Shown in pieces: positions 26,261-35,793 of a DNA stretch of 64,000 nt (within the stretch, counting starts at the first letter, position 1; each line of letters opens with the position of its first letter). Under the pieces are notes generated by a model. The model did no database searches and was not told the DNA's origin. It saw nothing but the letters and a program-made list of their open reading frames with translations. Position numbers and translations under genes: made by a program. This DNA is from Bacteroidota bacterium (lineage in GTDB: Bacteria; Bacteroidota; Bacteroidia; B-17B0; Aurantibacillaceae): contig JAUXZS010000015.1 of NCBI GenBank assembly GCA_030692515.1, forward strand, positions 429,373 through 493,372, read 5' to 3'.

Positions 26261-27250
26261 ATTAAAAACTTAGTTACATATTTATTTTTATTTTTTGCGA
26301 TTAATTTATTTTCTCAGAAAAACTTGTTGCCCGATACAACAGGTATTTGTTTTGGTGATAGTGCAATTATTGAGCTTAAACAAAATTTAGAGAAAAATGC
26401 TACCACAGAGTGGAGTGCAAAATCTATTGGAATTATTTATAATACCAAAAAAATAAAAGTAAAAAGTCTTAACGAAAAATATTATATAAAAGTGGTGTCG
26501 GGTAAAAATATTTATTTAGACAGTACGGTCGTAAAAATGTATTCTAAACCTAAATCATTTTTAAGAGATACTGTTTTATGTAAGAATAAACCTTTAGTGT
26601 TAGATGCAAAAAATCCCGGCTTATTATTTTTTTGGAGCACTGGCGAAACCACTCAAAAAATAAAAGTAGAAAGTTCTGGAAGCTATTGGGTGAAGATTAC
26701 CAACTTAGGCTGCACGATAATTGATACTTCTAAAGTAAAGTTTTTACCAGCGGCAATTTCTGGAATAAATAGCGAAACAACTTTTTGTTTAAGTGATGAA
26801 AATAAAATTTTAACTGTAAAACCAAGTAACGGCACTAAAGTTTTATGGAATACGGGTTCTACATCGCCATCTATTACAATTAATAACGAAGGTAATTATT
26901 GGGTAAAATCCGTTAATAAAACTTGCGGAGAACAAACTGATACAATTAAAGTAAAATTAAAAGCTTGCGATTGCGAGATGATTATTCCGAATAGTTTTAC
27001 ACCGAATGAGGATAATCGGAATGATTATTTTTTTCCGGTGTTACAGTGTGAGTATACTTACTTTAAAATAACAATTTCTGATAGATGGGAGAATACGGTT
27101 TACACATCAAATAATGTAAATGGAAAATGGGATGGAAGATTTAAAGGAAATTTATGTCCAGAAGAAACCTATGTGTTTGTAATAGAAAGTATAGAAAAAG
27201 GAAGTGATAAAAAACTGTTACGTAAAGGAAAAATAACTTTGTTTAGGTAA
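26261..27250 (+). CDS. T9SS type B sorting-domain protein (probable ATT start)
   Basis: The kinase stop TAA is at 26257-26259. The next frame reads ATT at 26261 then AAA AAC, giving MKNLVTYLFLFFAINLFSQ, a good signal peptide. The first standard start (TTG at 26324) falls after the signal. With ATT the product is 329 residues. The middle holds three Ig-like beta repeats (LLFFWSTGETTQKIKVESSG, TKVLWNTGSTSPSITINNEG), and the C-terminus is a gliding-motility domain (IIPNSFTPNEDNRNDYFFPV, ISDRWENTVYT, NGKWDGRFKG). Exported by T9SS to the surface. The one-base gap implies translational coupling to the sensor kinase. Confidence 0.87.
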   Translation: MKNLVTYLFLFFAINLFSQKNLLPDTTGICFGDSAIIELKQNLEKNATTEWSAKSIGIIYNTKKIKVKSLNEKYYIKVVSGKNIYLDSTVVKMYSKPKSFLRDTVLCKNKPLVLDAKNPGLLFFWSTGETTQKIKVESSGSYWVKITNLGCTIIDTSKVKFLPAAISGINSETTFCLSDENKILTVKPSNGTKVLWNTGSTSPSITINNEGNYWVKSVNKTCGEQTDTIKVKLKACDCEMIIPNSFTPNEDNRNDYFFPVLQCEYTYFKITISDRWENTVYTSNNVNGKWDGRFKGNLCPEETYVFVIESIEKGSDKKLLRKGKITLFR

Positions 27251-27362
27251 AATTATTTATTTCTATCCCATCGATTGTAGCAAAAAGTCTTTGCGTACCC
27301 TTCGACTCCGCTTAGGGTGACATTAAAAAAGTATTATTTAATAATAATAATTATTATTATTA

Positions 27363-27392
27363 GACCTTCAAGGCTTTAAAACCTTGAAGGTC
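27363..27392. terminator. Perfect hairpin, possible bidirectional terminator or repeat
   Basis: GACCTTCAAGG and CCTTGAAGGTC enclose CTTTAAAA. No T-run follows, so it may instead belong to a dispersed repeat family. Confidence 0.5.
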
Positions 27393-27557
27393 TTCACATA
27401 GGCGGATAAACTGCACTTACTTGGCGGAGCAAACGTAGAATTTAAACAAAATAAAAGCAGCACGTTTTTTTTTGTAAATTCTTTTTTTAAAAGAAAGTTT
27501 GTAAAATATTAATTTTAATCTTAAAAGAAATAGGATTTCATATATTGATTTGAGATT

Positions 27558-27606
27558 GCTTCGTCGTTCCTCCTCCGCCCTTTGGGCATCTCCTCAAGTG
27601 GAGGAT
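27558..27606. repeat. GGAGGAGG-type palindromic repeat, copy 3 (reverse orientation)
   Basis: Read on the minus strand: CCTCC, ACTTGAGGAG, the stem-loop GCCCAAAGGGC, then GGAGGAGG. Same layout as 17901 and 20800. Confidence 0.55.
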
Positions 27607-27649
27607 AAGCATTATTTGCTTCTGGATATTGATAATTTAAAGCGCTAGA

Positions 27650-28168
27650 TTACTTAGCAGACTTCTTCATTATCGCCGAAGTAATAAATGCACTAATTGC
27701 ACCTATTAACATAAACGAAAATAATTTTCCAGTTGTTGCTTTAAAGCCAGAAACTTCAGAAGCTTTAATTTGTTCTGCAATAATTTTTTGATAATCTTCT
27801 GCTTTAATTTTTGCCTGTGCTTTTAAAAAGGTCATAAATTGTTCGCTATTATAATAATCTATAGCCAATGCTTTACCGCTATTTTCAAATTCAAAATAAT
27901 TATAAACGCTAACTATAACAGCGCTAACTGCAAAAATTGTTAAGCAAATTCTTACAGCTTCTTTACCGCCTATTATTCCACCGTAATCTTTATCTCTTAC
28001 ACTTTTTATTGCTAAATAATAAAAAGGAATAATTAATAAAACACTTGTTATGCTTGAGTAAAAATAGCCAAAGGTTGATAAGGAATAACCGCCTAATAAA
28101 ATAAATAATTTAAATGCTATTACAGTAGCGCTATATGCTAATCCAAAATAAAGTGCTTTTCTATTCAC
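27650..28168 (-). CDS. DUF4199 domain membrane protein
   Basis: Encodes 172 residues with four hydrophobic helices, the first beginning LYFGLAYSATVIAFKLFILL and the last FSFMLIGAISAFITSAIM. The KSVRDKDYGGIIGGKEAVR loop between helices 2 and 3 is typical of DUF4199 proteins, which are common and uncharacterised in Bacteroidota. Located downstream of rho on the same strand, with a 115-base gap, so co-transcription is possible. Function unknown. Confidence 0.85.
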   Translation of the reverse strand: MNRKALYFGLAYSATVIAFKLFILLGGYSLSTFGYFYSSITSVLLIIPFYYLAIKSVRDKDYGGIIGGKEAVRICLTIFAVSAVIVSVYNYFEFENSGKALAIDYYNSEQFMTFLKAQAKIKAEDYQKIIAEQIKASEVSGFKATTGKLFSFMLIGAISAFITSAIMKKSAK

Positions 28169-28283
28169 TGATGCTGAGTAATTTTTAATTTAAAATTTTG
28201 TTTTTATTATTTAATCTCGCTTTGCTTGGATTACAAATGTTTAGCGTGAAATTTAAAATTTATCACCTAACATTTAAAATCTC

Positions 28284-29852
28284 TTACCCATTCATACCAA
28301 CCAAAAACTCTTCGTTGTTTTGCGTGCGGCGTAATCTTTCTAATAAAAACTCCATTGCTTCTTGTGGGTTCATATCACCAAGATGTTTACGTAATACCCA
28401 TAAACGCGTTAAGGTTTCTTTGTCTAACAATAAATCATCTCTTCTTGTTGATGAGGCTAAAAGATCAATAGCAGGGTAAATACGACGGTTAGATAATTTT
28501 CTATCTAATTGTAATTCCATATTACCGGTCCCTTTAAATTCCTCAAAAATAACTTCATCCATCTTAGAACCAGTTTCTGTTAAAGCAGTTGCTAAAATAG
28601 TTAACGAACCACCGTTTTCAATTTTACGAGCAGCTCCAAAAAAACGTTTTGGTTTATGTAATGCGTTGGCATCAACACCACCTGTTAAAACTTTACCGCT
28701 TGCAGGAGAAACTGTATTGTATGCGCGCGCTAAACGAGTAATACTATCTAATAAAATAACCACATCATGTCCGCACTCGACCATTCGTTTTGCTTTTTCT
28801 AAAACAATGTTGGCAATTTTAACGTGCTTTTCTGCCGGCTCATCAAAGGTACTTGATACAACTTCTGCTTTTACGCTACGAGCCATGTCTGTAACCTCTT
28901 CCGGACGTTCGTCAATTAATAAAATAATTAAATAAATTTCGGGATGATTGTAGGCAATCGCATTTGCCACATCTTTTAATAAAACAGTTTTACCTGTTTT
29001 GGGTTGCGCAACAATTAATCCACGTTGTCCTTTTCCTATTGGAGAAAACATATCCATAACACGCATACTCAAATTTTCTTGAGGATGACCCGTTAATTTT
29101 ATTTTTTCGTTAGGGAATAATGGTGTTAGGTAATCAAAAATTACACGATCACGAACAAAACCTGGGTCGCGACCATTTATTTGCTCTACCTTAATTAATG
29201 GAAAATATTTTTCTCCTTCTTTTGGAGGACGAACTCCACCTTTAACAACATCGCCAGTTTTTAAACCAAATAATTTTATTTGAGATTGAGAAACATAAAC
29301 GTCATCGGGCGAATTTAAATAATCGTAATCGGAACTACGTAAAAAACCATAACCATCAGGCATAATTTCTAATACACCGGTAGCAAAAACTATATTATCA
29401 AAATTGTAATAGACTTTTTCATGTTTTTTAACTGGCTCTAATTCTTCTTGAGGCATTGCAGAGGCAGCACTTTTTTCGGAATCAATAATTCCATCTTCGT
29501 TATTAGAAATATCAGATGAAGCAATTTCTTCCGATTCAACTTCTACTTTTTCAATTATTGGAGGAATAATAATTTCTTCCTCTGTAGGAACTGAAATTGC
29601 TTCTTGTTTGGTGTCTTCAATAATTGGATCAAGTTTAACAACTTTACGTGGTCTTTTTTCTTTCATGTCTTTATTATCGATTTTTGAAATTCTTGTTCTG
29701 AGTTTTGCAGTAGAATCTGTATTTGTTTGGGATTCGATTATTTTAGAGATAAGGTCGTTTTTGGTTAAACCTTTTGATTCTATTGTTAGGTTTTTTGCAA
29801 TGTCTTTTAGTTCTGGTAATGATTTACCGTTTAATTCAACTTCTTGAAACAT
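28284..29852 (-). CDS. rho: Transcription termination factor Rho
   Basis: Encodes 522 residues, longer than the roughly 420 of E. coli Rho because of an acidic, disordered insertion (about residues 60-140) between the N-terminal Rho_N helix bundle ([20 protein letters not shown]) and the cold-shock RNA-binding domain ([20 protein letters not shown]). The ATPase core has Walker [16 protein letters not shown], Walker [16 protein letters not shown], and the Q/R-loop region [20 protein letters not shown]. Insertions of this kind are usual in Bacteroidota. ATP-dependent RNA translocase that ends transcription; essential in many relatives. Confidence 0.97.
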   Translation of the reverse strand: MFQEVELNGKSLPELKDIAKNLTIESKGLTKNDLISKIIESQTNTDSTAKLRTRISKIDNKDMKEKRPRKVVKLDPIIEDTKQEAISVPTEEEIIIPPIIEKVEVESEEIASSDISNNEDGIIDSEKSAASAMPQEELEPVKKHEKVYYNFDNIVFATGVLEIMPDGYGFLRSSDYDYLNSPDDVYVSQSQIKLFGLKTGDVVKGGVRPPKEGEKYFPLIKVEQINGRDPGFVRDRVIFDYLTPLFPNEKIKLTGHPQENLSMRVMDMFSPIGKGQRGLIVAQPKTGKTVLLKDVANAIAYNHPEIYLIILLIDERPEEVTDMARSVKAEVVSSTFDEPAEKHVKIANIVLEKAKRMVECGHDVVILLDSITRLARAYNTVSPASGKVLTGGVDANALHKPKRFFGAARKIENGGSLTILATALTETGSKMDEVIFEEFKGTGNMELQLDRKLSNRRIYPAIDLLASSTRRDDLLLDKETLTRLWVLRKHLGDMNPQEAMEFLLERLRRTQNNEEFLVGMNG

Positions 29853-30025
29853 AAATAGGGATAGTAATTTTTACTTATTATAATTTATTTTATTTTTTGA
29901 TTGTTGGCTGCAAGAACATGCAACTGTAATAATACTTACACAATAGTAATAAATATTGTTCGAAGCGCAAAATATTTTTTAATAAATATGCTTTTTTTGA
30001 ATGAATAGCTAAATAAACCGCCATT

Positions 30026-30505
30026 TTAGTGTTTTATTGAGGTATTTAGAGAGTCTTTTAAACTTTTAAACCAGCTTAATAATAACTGTTTTTGTGAGGC
30101 ATTTAACTTAGCGTTGCCGTGCATTATGGTATAAGAAGTCATTGGCATTTCATCTTCTTCAACCATTTCAACACACTCTTCTAGTTTATGATTTTTTCTT
30201 TTTAGGCTATAACTTTCCCATTCAGAAAAATTAAGGTGGTGACTTCCTTCATTAATATGATGTTTTATCCACCAAGATATTGGTGCTATGTTTGTATACC
30301 AAGGATAGCTTGGTTGATTGGAATGACAATCATAGCAAGATGTTTTTAAAATACCAGATATTTCTGGACTTGCATTAGTAATAGAAATAAAATCCAACTT
30401 TAAATCAATAGGTTTTGTTGATTTATCTATTCTAAAGAATTGAAAAATTACCAATAAAAAAATTAGAGCAATTACTATTTTTTTTAGCGTTATTTTTTTT
30501 AGCAT
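30026..30505 (-). CDS. Haem-binding domain protein with CxxCH
   Basis: The ORF opens upstream, but the ATG at 30505 gives a membrane-anchored N-terminus (LKKITLKKIVIALIFLLVIF), so 159 residues. A single c-type haem motif CYDCHSNQPSYPWYTNIAPI is followed by WWIKHHINEGSHHLNFSEW, the pattern of the Haem_bd domain. Met and His near the C-terminus (MPMTSYTIMHGNAKLN) could give the distal ligand. Periplasmic electron carrier or sensor; role not known. Between rho and the TPR-SpoIIE gene, same strand. Confidence 0.88.
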   Translation of the reverse strand: MLKKITLKKIVIALIFLLVIFQFFRIDKSTKPIDLKLDFISITNASPEISGILKTSCYDCHSNQPSYPWYTNIAPISWWIKHHINEGSHHLNFSEWESYSLKRKNHKLEECVEMVEEDEMPMTSYTIMHGNAKLNASQKQLLLSWFKSLKDSLNTSIKH

Positions 30506-30567
30506 GGTTTTGTTTATTTGTATTAATTGTTTATTGCTAAGAGTTTTTTGGCCGTCATCGAGCAAAT

Positions 30568-32526
30568 TTAGAATTTAATGCCAACAATTAAAACATCGTC
30601 GGTTTGTTCAACTTTGCCTTTCCAGGATAAATATGCTTCATGAATTTTATTTTTCTGTTCCGACATATTTAATGGATTTATTTCTAACAAAAGCGCTTTA
30701 AAAGTTGAGTATTTATACTTTTTACCTTTTGGGCCGCCAAATTGGTCAGCAAAACCATCTGTAAATAAATAAACAGTATCGTTGGGCTCAAATAAATAGT
30801 GTTGTGAAGTAAATGGCATTAAATTTTTATAATAAATGCCAATTGGTTGCTTATTAGGTTTTAATTCCATTAACTCATTATTCCTAATAATATAGATGGA
30901 GTTATTAGCTCCCGCATAATTAATTTCATTTTTAGTTGAATCAACTACAATTAAAGAAATATCCATCCCATCTGTTTGACTCATGTCGCTATTTTTATTT
31001 AAAGAAGTAACAATGGATTTTTTTAATTCATCTAAAATTAAATTAGGCTCTTTTATTTCACGGTTAATTATTATTTCATTTAAAAAAGTGCCGCCAAGCA
31101 TACTCATCAATGCTCCAGGAACTCCATGTCCTGTGCAATCAGCCACGGCGATAAATTTTAGATTATTTTTCTCCCCACACCAATAAAAATCACCGCTAAC
31201 AATGTCTTTTGGCTGATAATAAATAAAACTTTCTGGAAATATTTTTTTGGAATAATCTTCTCCGGGCAAAATGGCATCTTGTATTTTTTTAGCATAATGA
31301 ATGCTATCCGATACGTCTTTATTTTTTTGTGATATAAGAATATTTTGACGTTGTAAGAGAATTTCTGATTTTTTCTTAATTCTATAACGACTAAAAATCA
31401 TAATGCACAATAATAAAATTAAAACACTGCCAAAAATTAAAGTATAGTTAATTGCTTTGCTTCTTGTTTCGCTGGCTTTTAATTTTTCTATTAAAATTTC
31501 TTTTTTTTCCCTCTCTAATTTATTTTGAAAGTCTGCTGCCAATGCAACGTTTTCTTTACTAATAACGGAGTCCTTTAAATAATAAAATTTCCCAAAAAAT
31601 TCATAAGCTTTTTTATAATCGCCCTTTGCTTCATAAACATCTGCAAGACTTAAATAATTTTCAAATTGCCATTCTATATTATCAAGTTTTTTTGCTTCTA
31701 ATAAAGATAGATTGTAGTATTTAACAGCAGAGTCTGTTTTTTTAATATCAGTGTAGTAACGCCCATAAACCGAGAAATAAACTATTAAATCATCAGGTAA
31801 TTTTTTTTTATCGATTATTTTTTTTGCTTCATTTAGGTAAAACAAAACTGAATCGTAATTTTGAATATCGCAATACATAGTTGCAACATTATTGTATTTT
31901 GACGCTAGTTCATCATCTTTATTATTATTTTTAAGAATGTCGATTGCATTTAAGATATAGCCTTTAGCTTTTTTTATTTTAATAGGGTCTAGTTTGCTAG
32001 TTTGATAAGTTACACTACCAATATTATTTAAGACATTGGCCATTTGCGGACCAATATTTAATTCTTTGCCTAAATCATAGGCCTTATTAAAGTTTTCGAG
32101 AGCTTTATCATGCAGGTCGGTATAGCCATACATGGTTCCTATTGTGTTATATATAAGAAAAAGTAGCTTTTTGTTTTTTAGTTCTTCAGCAATTTTTTTT
32201 GCTTCCCCCAAAAAGAATGAAGCGTTGGCAAAGTCGGATATATTATTATAAGCTTTACCTAAAGTTAAATTTGCTTGAGCAATGTATAATTTGTTTTTAA
32301 CTTCAAGAGCTTTCTGTCTTAAAGTCTTGGCACAAATTAATGCATTGTTTGAATTTGTTTTTGAAAAATTATTATATAAGGATATAATTTTATTAAGCGT
32401 AATTGTATCGCTTGGCATTTTTTGTAATTCTTCATTTAAAGAATCAGTATTTATTTGCGCACAAATAGTTTTTGCACTAACAAATATTAAAAATATAAAT
32501 AGGTATTTTCTAAAAAGAATAATCAA
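30568..32526 (-). CDS. TPR-containing SpoIIE-family PP2C phosphatase
   Basis: The ORF runs to 32586, overlapping the upstream gene. TTG at 32526 gives a signal-like N-terminus MIILFRKYLFIFLIFVSA, hence 652 residues. TPR units fill residues about 60-310. One membrane helix (TLIFGSVLILLLCIMIF) is followed by a coiled coil and DSIHYAKKIQDAILPG, then the SpoIIE phosphatase: PKDIVSGDFYW, FIAVADCTGHGVPGALMSML, GMDISLIVVD, LFTDGFADQF. Metal-binding Asp residues are present. It probably dephosphorylates a partner such as an anti-anti-sigma-like protein; the partner is not adjacent. A truncated paralogue lies at 6442. Confidence 0.92.
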   Translation of the reverse strand: MIILFRKYLFIFLIFVSAKTICAQINTDSLNEELQKMPSDTITLNKIISLYNNFSKTNSNNALICAKTLRQKALEVKNKLYIAQANLTLGKAYNNISDFANASFFLGEAKKIAEELKNKKLLFLIYNTIGTMYGYTDLHDKALENFNKAYDLGKELNIGPQMANVLNNIGSVTYQTSKLDPIKIKKAKGYILNAIDILKNNNKDDELASKYNNVATMYCDIQNYDSVLFYLNEAKKIIDKKKLPDDLIVYFSVYGRYYTDIKKTDSAVKYYNLSLLEAKKLDNIEWQFENYLSLADVYEAKGDYKKAYEFFGKFYYLKDSVISKENVALAADFQNKLEREKKEILIEKLKASETRSKAINYTLIFGSVLILLLCIMIFSRYRIKKKSEILLQRQNILISQKNKDVSDSIHYAKKIQDAILPGEDYSKKIFPESFIYYQPKDIVSGDFYWCGEKNNLKFIAVADCTGHGVPGALMSMLGGTFLNEIIINREIKEPNLILDELKKSIVTSLNKNSDMSQTDGMDISLIVVDSTKNEINYAGANNSIYIIRNNELMELKPNKQPIGIYYKNLMPFTSQHYLFEPNDTVYLFTDGFADQFGGPKGKKYKYSTFKALLLEINPLNMSEQKNKIHEAYLSWKGKVEQTDDVLIVGIKF

Positions 32527-32578
32527 TGAAGGGGGTGTAGGTAAGTATTGTCTATTAAAAATAGAACAAAAATGCCTG

Positions 32579-33667
32579 TTAAACAAATTTCTCGCCTTTA
32601 TTTACCTTAACGTCGTTAACGAAATTTCTTATTTGTTGCTCGTCTTGTTTTTTGCAAATCATTAATACACCTTCGCTTTCAACAACTATATAATCCTCTA
32701 AACCTTGTAAAACAACAAGCTTTTCTTTTGGTACTTGTACTATACAGTTATTGCAATCATAAGTTACAATGTTTTTGCCTACTAGGGCATTATGGTTTTT
32801 ATCTTTAGGTATATGAGTATATAAACTTCCCCAAGTTCCTAAATCACTCCATCCAAAAATACTTGCTCTTACATAAACGTTTTTTGCTTTTTCCATGACA
32901 CTATAGTCAATAGAAATATTTTTACAAATATTGTAAACGTTATTTATAAATTGTTTTTCTTTTTCGGTATTATAAAGCTCTTCGCCTTCTTTAAACAAAT
33001 TTGCAAGTTCAGGGTCGTGTTTTTCTAAAGCTGTAATAATACTATTTGTACTCCAAATGAATATCCCCGAATTCCATAAAAAATCGCCGCTTTTTAAAAA
33101 AAAGTTAGCCATGTCGTTATCGGGTTTCTCTGTAAACGTTTTTACTTTAAAAATACGTTTGTCATTTTCTTTTACATCGCTTTCAATATATTGAATATAT
33201 CCATAACCAGTATCTGGACGAGTAGGTTTTATTCCCAATGTAATCAAACAATCTTCGTTTTCGGCTTTAGTAAAGCATGAGTTAATTGCCTTTACAAACG
33301 TATCTTCTTTTTTAATTAAATGGTCGCTAGGAGCAACGACTGTAATTGCCTTTGGATCGCGTTTATGAATTTTGTAGGATGCGTATGCAATGCATGGCGC
33401 AGTATTTCTACGCGATGGTTCGTAGATAATGTTTTCTTTTGGGAGATTAGGAAGTTGTTTAATAACTAATTTTTCATAGGCGGCGCTGGTGACTATATAA
33501 ATATTTTCATTTTCGCATACCTTAAGCATACGATTATAGGTATCTTGAAGCAAAGTTGAGCCTGTTCCAAGAATATCTAAAAACTGTTTAGGGTGCTTTG
33601 TTGTGCTCATGGGCCAAAATCTGGTTCCCACACCCCCGGCCATAATTATTGCGTAATGATGATTCAT
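32579..33667 (-). CDS. manC: Mannose-1-phosphate guanylyltransferase
   Basis: Encodes 362 residues. The N-terminus IIMAGGVGTRFWPMSTTKHP carries the nucleotidyltransferase signature, followed by PKQFLD. PSDHLIKKED (near 113) and TFTEKPD fit sugar-nucleotide pyrophosphorylases. Single-domain form without the C-terminal isomerase of bifunctional ManC/AlgA. It makes GDP-mannose from mannose-1-phosphate and GTP for polysaccharide or glycoprotein synthesis. It is the first gene of the minus-strand run and has its own upstream region. Confidence 0.93.
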   Translation of the reverse strand: MNHHYAIIMAGGVGTRFWPMSTTKHPKQFLDILGTGSTLLQDTYNRMLKVCENENIYIVTSAAYEKLVIKQLPNLPKENIIYEPSRRNTAPCIAYASYKIHKRDPKAITVVAPSDHLIKKEDTFVKAINSCFTKAENEDCLITLGIKPTRPDTGYGYIQYIESDVKENDKRIFKVKTFTEKPDNDMANFFLKSGDFLWNSGIFIWSTNSIITALEKHDPELANLFKEGEELYNTEKEKQFINNVYNICKNISIDYSVMEKAKNVYVRASIFGWSDLGTWGSLYTHIPKDKNHNALVGKNIVTYDCNNCIVQVPKEKLVVLQGLEDYIVVESEGVLMICKKQDEQQIRNFVNDVKVNKGEKFV

Positions 33668-33750
33668 AAAATTGCGTCACAAAAATATAAAATTAAGCTG
33701 GTTATTTGGTTAAAAAGATGTAATAACTTTTTTATTCCAATAATATAGCC

Positions 33751-33758
33751 TATCTTCG
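33751..33758 (+). promoter_or_regulatory. Putative -7 promoter of the DEAD-box gene
   Basis: TATCTTCG matches TAnnTTTG with one change and leaves a leader of about 85-90 bases. No -33 box was identified. Confidence 0.4.
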
Positions 33759-33776
33759 CCCCGTCTTAAAAATCTT

Positions 33777-33834
33777 CCCGCCATTTTTGTTGGCATTGTA
33801 CATTAACTGCGGGGTGTTTTTAGTAGTTAATGTA
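33777..33834 (+). promoter_or_regulatory. Structured 5' leader of the DEAD-box helicase gene
   Basis: TACATTAACT (33799-33808) is exactly complementary to AGTTAATGTA (33825-33834). The 16-base loop begins with GCGGG (33809-33813), which is complementary to CCCGC upstream (33777-33781), so a pseudoknot or two mutually exclusive hairpins can form. The structure ends 18 bases before the ATG. A cis-acting control of helicase synthesis is inferred. Confidence 0.5.
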
Positions 33835-33852
33835 TAAATTAAAACAATTAAA

Positions 33853-35772
33853 ATGACTTTTCAAGAATTAGGTCTTAACGACGACCTGTTAAAAGCCGTT
33901 ACCGATCTTGGTTTCACTACCCCGACACCAATTCAACAACAAACAATTCCCCAATTAAGCAAACAACTTACTGATATTGTAGCTTTAGCTCAAACAGGCA
34001 CAGGAAAAACTGCCGCGTTTGGATTACCTATTTTAAACAGTATAGATTTGGATAATAAAAAGGTGCAAGCACTTATTTTATCGCCAACTCGCGAACTTTG
34101 TGTTCAAATTACGAATGATTTAAAAAATTATAGTAAGTATATGCGCGGTTTTGGTATCACCTCTGTTTATGGTGGTGCAAGTATCGAAAATCAAATTAGA
34201 GATATTAAACGCGGTGTGCACGTTATTGTTGCAACTCCGGGTCGTTTAGTAGATTTAATTGAGCGTCGTGCCGTTAATTTAAATACAGTTAAAATTGTAG
34301 TTTTAGATGAGGCAGATGAAATGTTACACATGGGCTTTAAAGATAGCTTAGATGCTATCTTAAGCGAAACACCTGAAGAAAAATTTACATGGTTGTTTAG
34401 TGCAACAATGCCAAGAGAAGTTGAGCGTATTTCTAAAAATTACATGAGTAATCCAATAGAAATTAGCACAGGTAAAAAGAATGAGGGAGCAGAAAACATT
34501 AAACATATTTATTATGTGGTAAATCCACGCGAGCGTTATTTAGCTCTTAAACGTATTGCAGATTATTATCCTGAAATTTTTGGTATTGTTTTTTGCCGTA
34601 CAAGGGCAGAAACGCAAGATGTTGCCGAAAATTTAATTAAGGATGGTTATAGCGCAGATGCGTTACATGGAGACCTTTCACAAGGACAACGTGATTTTGT
34701 AATGAAACGCTTTAGAAATCGTACTTTACAAATGTTAGTTGCAACCGATGTTGCTGCTCGTGGTATTGATGTAGATAGTATTACTCACGTAATTAACTAT
34801 AATTTACCTGAAGATGTAGAAAACTACACTCACCGTACCGGTCGTACTGGCCGTGCAGGAAAAAGTGGTATTGCTATGGCAATTGTTTCTCCAAAAGAAA
34901 CTGGTAAAATTAAAGACATCGAACGCATTCTTAAAAATAAATTTGAGAAATTGGATGTGCCAACTGGTGTTGATGTTTGTGAAAAACAATTATTCCATTT
35001 AGTGCATAAGTTACATGACGTTGAGGTAAAAGATGAAGAGATTGAAAAATTCCTTCCAAAAATTTACGAAGAGTTAAAAGATTTAAGCAAAGAAGAATTA
35101 ATTAAACGTCTTATTAGCGAAGAATTTAATCGTTTTTATACTTATTACCAAAATGCGCCTGATTTAAATATGGGTAAAGATGGTAAGAGTGGAACCGATG
35201 GTGCTTTTGGTAACGGAAGAACTACTCGTTTTTTCATTAATATGGGAACAATGGATGGATTTAATCCAAACAGTATAAAAGATTTTTTAGCTGACTTGGT
35301 TAAAGTTCAAAACCGTATGGTTTTTAATATTGATGTAAAAGATAGCTTCTCGTTTTTTGAAACAGAAAGTAAATTTGTAGATAATTTTATGGCTATTAAT
35401 TCAGAAAATGTTGAATTTAACGGACGTAAAGTTTCATTAGAAGTTAGTCATCGCAAAATGCGTGATGGTGGTGGAAGTAGAGATGGCGGAAGTCGTGATG
35501 GTGGAGAAAGACGTGGTTACAAGAGCGGCGGAAGTGGCGGCGGTGGCGGATACAAAAGTGGCGGTAGCGGTTATAGAGGTGGTGAAAAACGCGAGTTTAA
35601 ACGCCCTAGAAGCTCATCCAGTTTTGGTGGCGGTGAAAAAAGTTCTTTTAGCCGAGGTGGAGATAAGAGTAGTGGAGGCGGAGAAAAAAAATCATATAGC
35701 CGCAGCAGCGATTCAAGCAGTGGAAGTGGTGAAAGAAAAAAAACATTTGGAAAAAGTAAATTCAGAGATTAA
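33853..35772 (+). CDS. deaD: DEAD-box ATP-dependent RNA helicase (DeaD/CshA-like)
   Basis: Encodes 639 residues. Core motifs in order: Q motif GFTTPTPIQQQTIP, Walker A AQTGTGKTAAF, PTREL, TPGR, DEAD in VLDEADEMLHMGF, SAT, and HRTGRTGRAGKSG. Residues about 460-540 are a DbpA-type RNA-binding domain (RTTRFFINMGTMDGFNPNSI). The last 90 residues are a Gly/Ser/Arg-rich disordered tail (GGSRDGG repeats). Family members remodel ribosomes and RNA, often in the cold. The leader is structured, suggesting autoregulation. Start of a plus-strand run with the aminotransferase. Confidence 0.95.
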   Translation: MTFQELGLNDDLLKAVTDLGFTTPTPIQQQTIPQLSKQLTDIVALAQTGTGKTAAFGLPILNSIDLDNKKVQALILSPTRELCVQITNDLKNYSKYMRGFGITSVYGGASIENQIRDIKRGVHVIVATPGRLVDLIERRAVNLNTVKIVVLDEADEMLHMGFKDSLDAILSETPEEKFTWLFSATMPREVERISKNYMSNPIEISTGKKNEGAENIKHIYYVVNPRERYLALKRIADYYPEIFGIVFCRTRAETQDVAENLIKDGYSADALHGDLSQGQRDFVMKRFRNRTLQMLVATDVAARGIDVDSITHVINYNLPEDVENYTHRTGRTGRAGKSGIAMAIVSPKETGKIKDIERILKNKFEKLDVPTGVDVCEKQLFHLVHKLHDVEVKDEEIEKFLPKIYEELKDLSKEELIKRLISEEFNRFYTYYQNAPDLNMGKDGKSGTDGAFGNGRTTRFFINMGTMDGFNPNSIKDFLADLVKVQNRMVFNIDVKDSFSFFETESKFVDNFMAINSENVEFNGRKVSLEVSHRKMRDGGGSRDGGSRDGGERRGYKSGGSGGGGGYKSGGSGYRGGEKREFKRPRSSSSFGGGEKSSFSRGGDKSSGGGEKKSYSRSSDSSSGSGERKKTFGKSKFRD

Positions 35773-35793
35773 TTAAAAAATAGTTTTTAAATA

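Larger units (their letters stand above)
27251..27649. other. Intergenic region packed with dispersed repeats
   Basis: No gene. Contains a CCTTCGACTCCGCTTAGGGTGAC fragment near 27299 (related to the repeat family at 17348 and 39691), an AATAATAATAATTATTATTATT microsatellite-like stretch near 27340, the hairpin at 27363-27392 and the GGAGGAGG-type repeat at 27558-27606. Confidence 0.55.

Noticed and set aside
35462..35776. Val/Glu/Ala-rich ORF overlapping the end of the DEAD-box gene
   Set aside because: Second frame of the Gly/Ser/Arg-rich tail, an expected shadow of that codon pattern.
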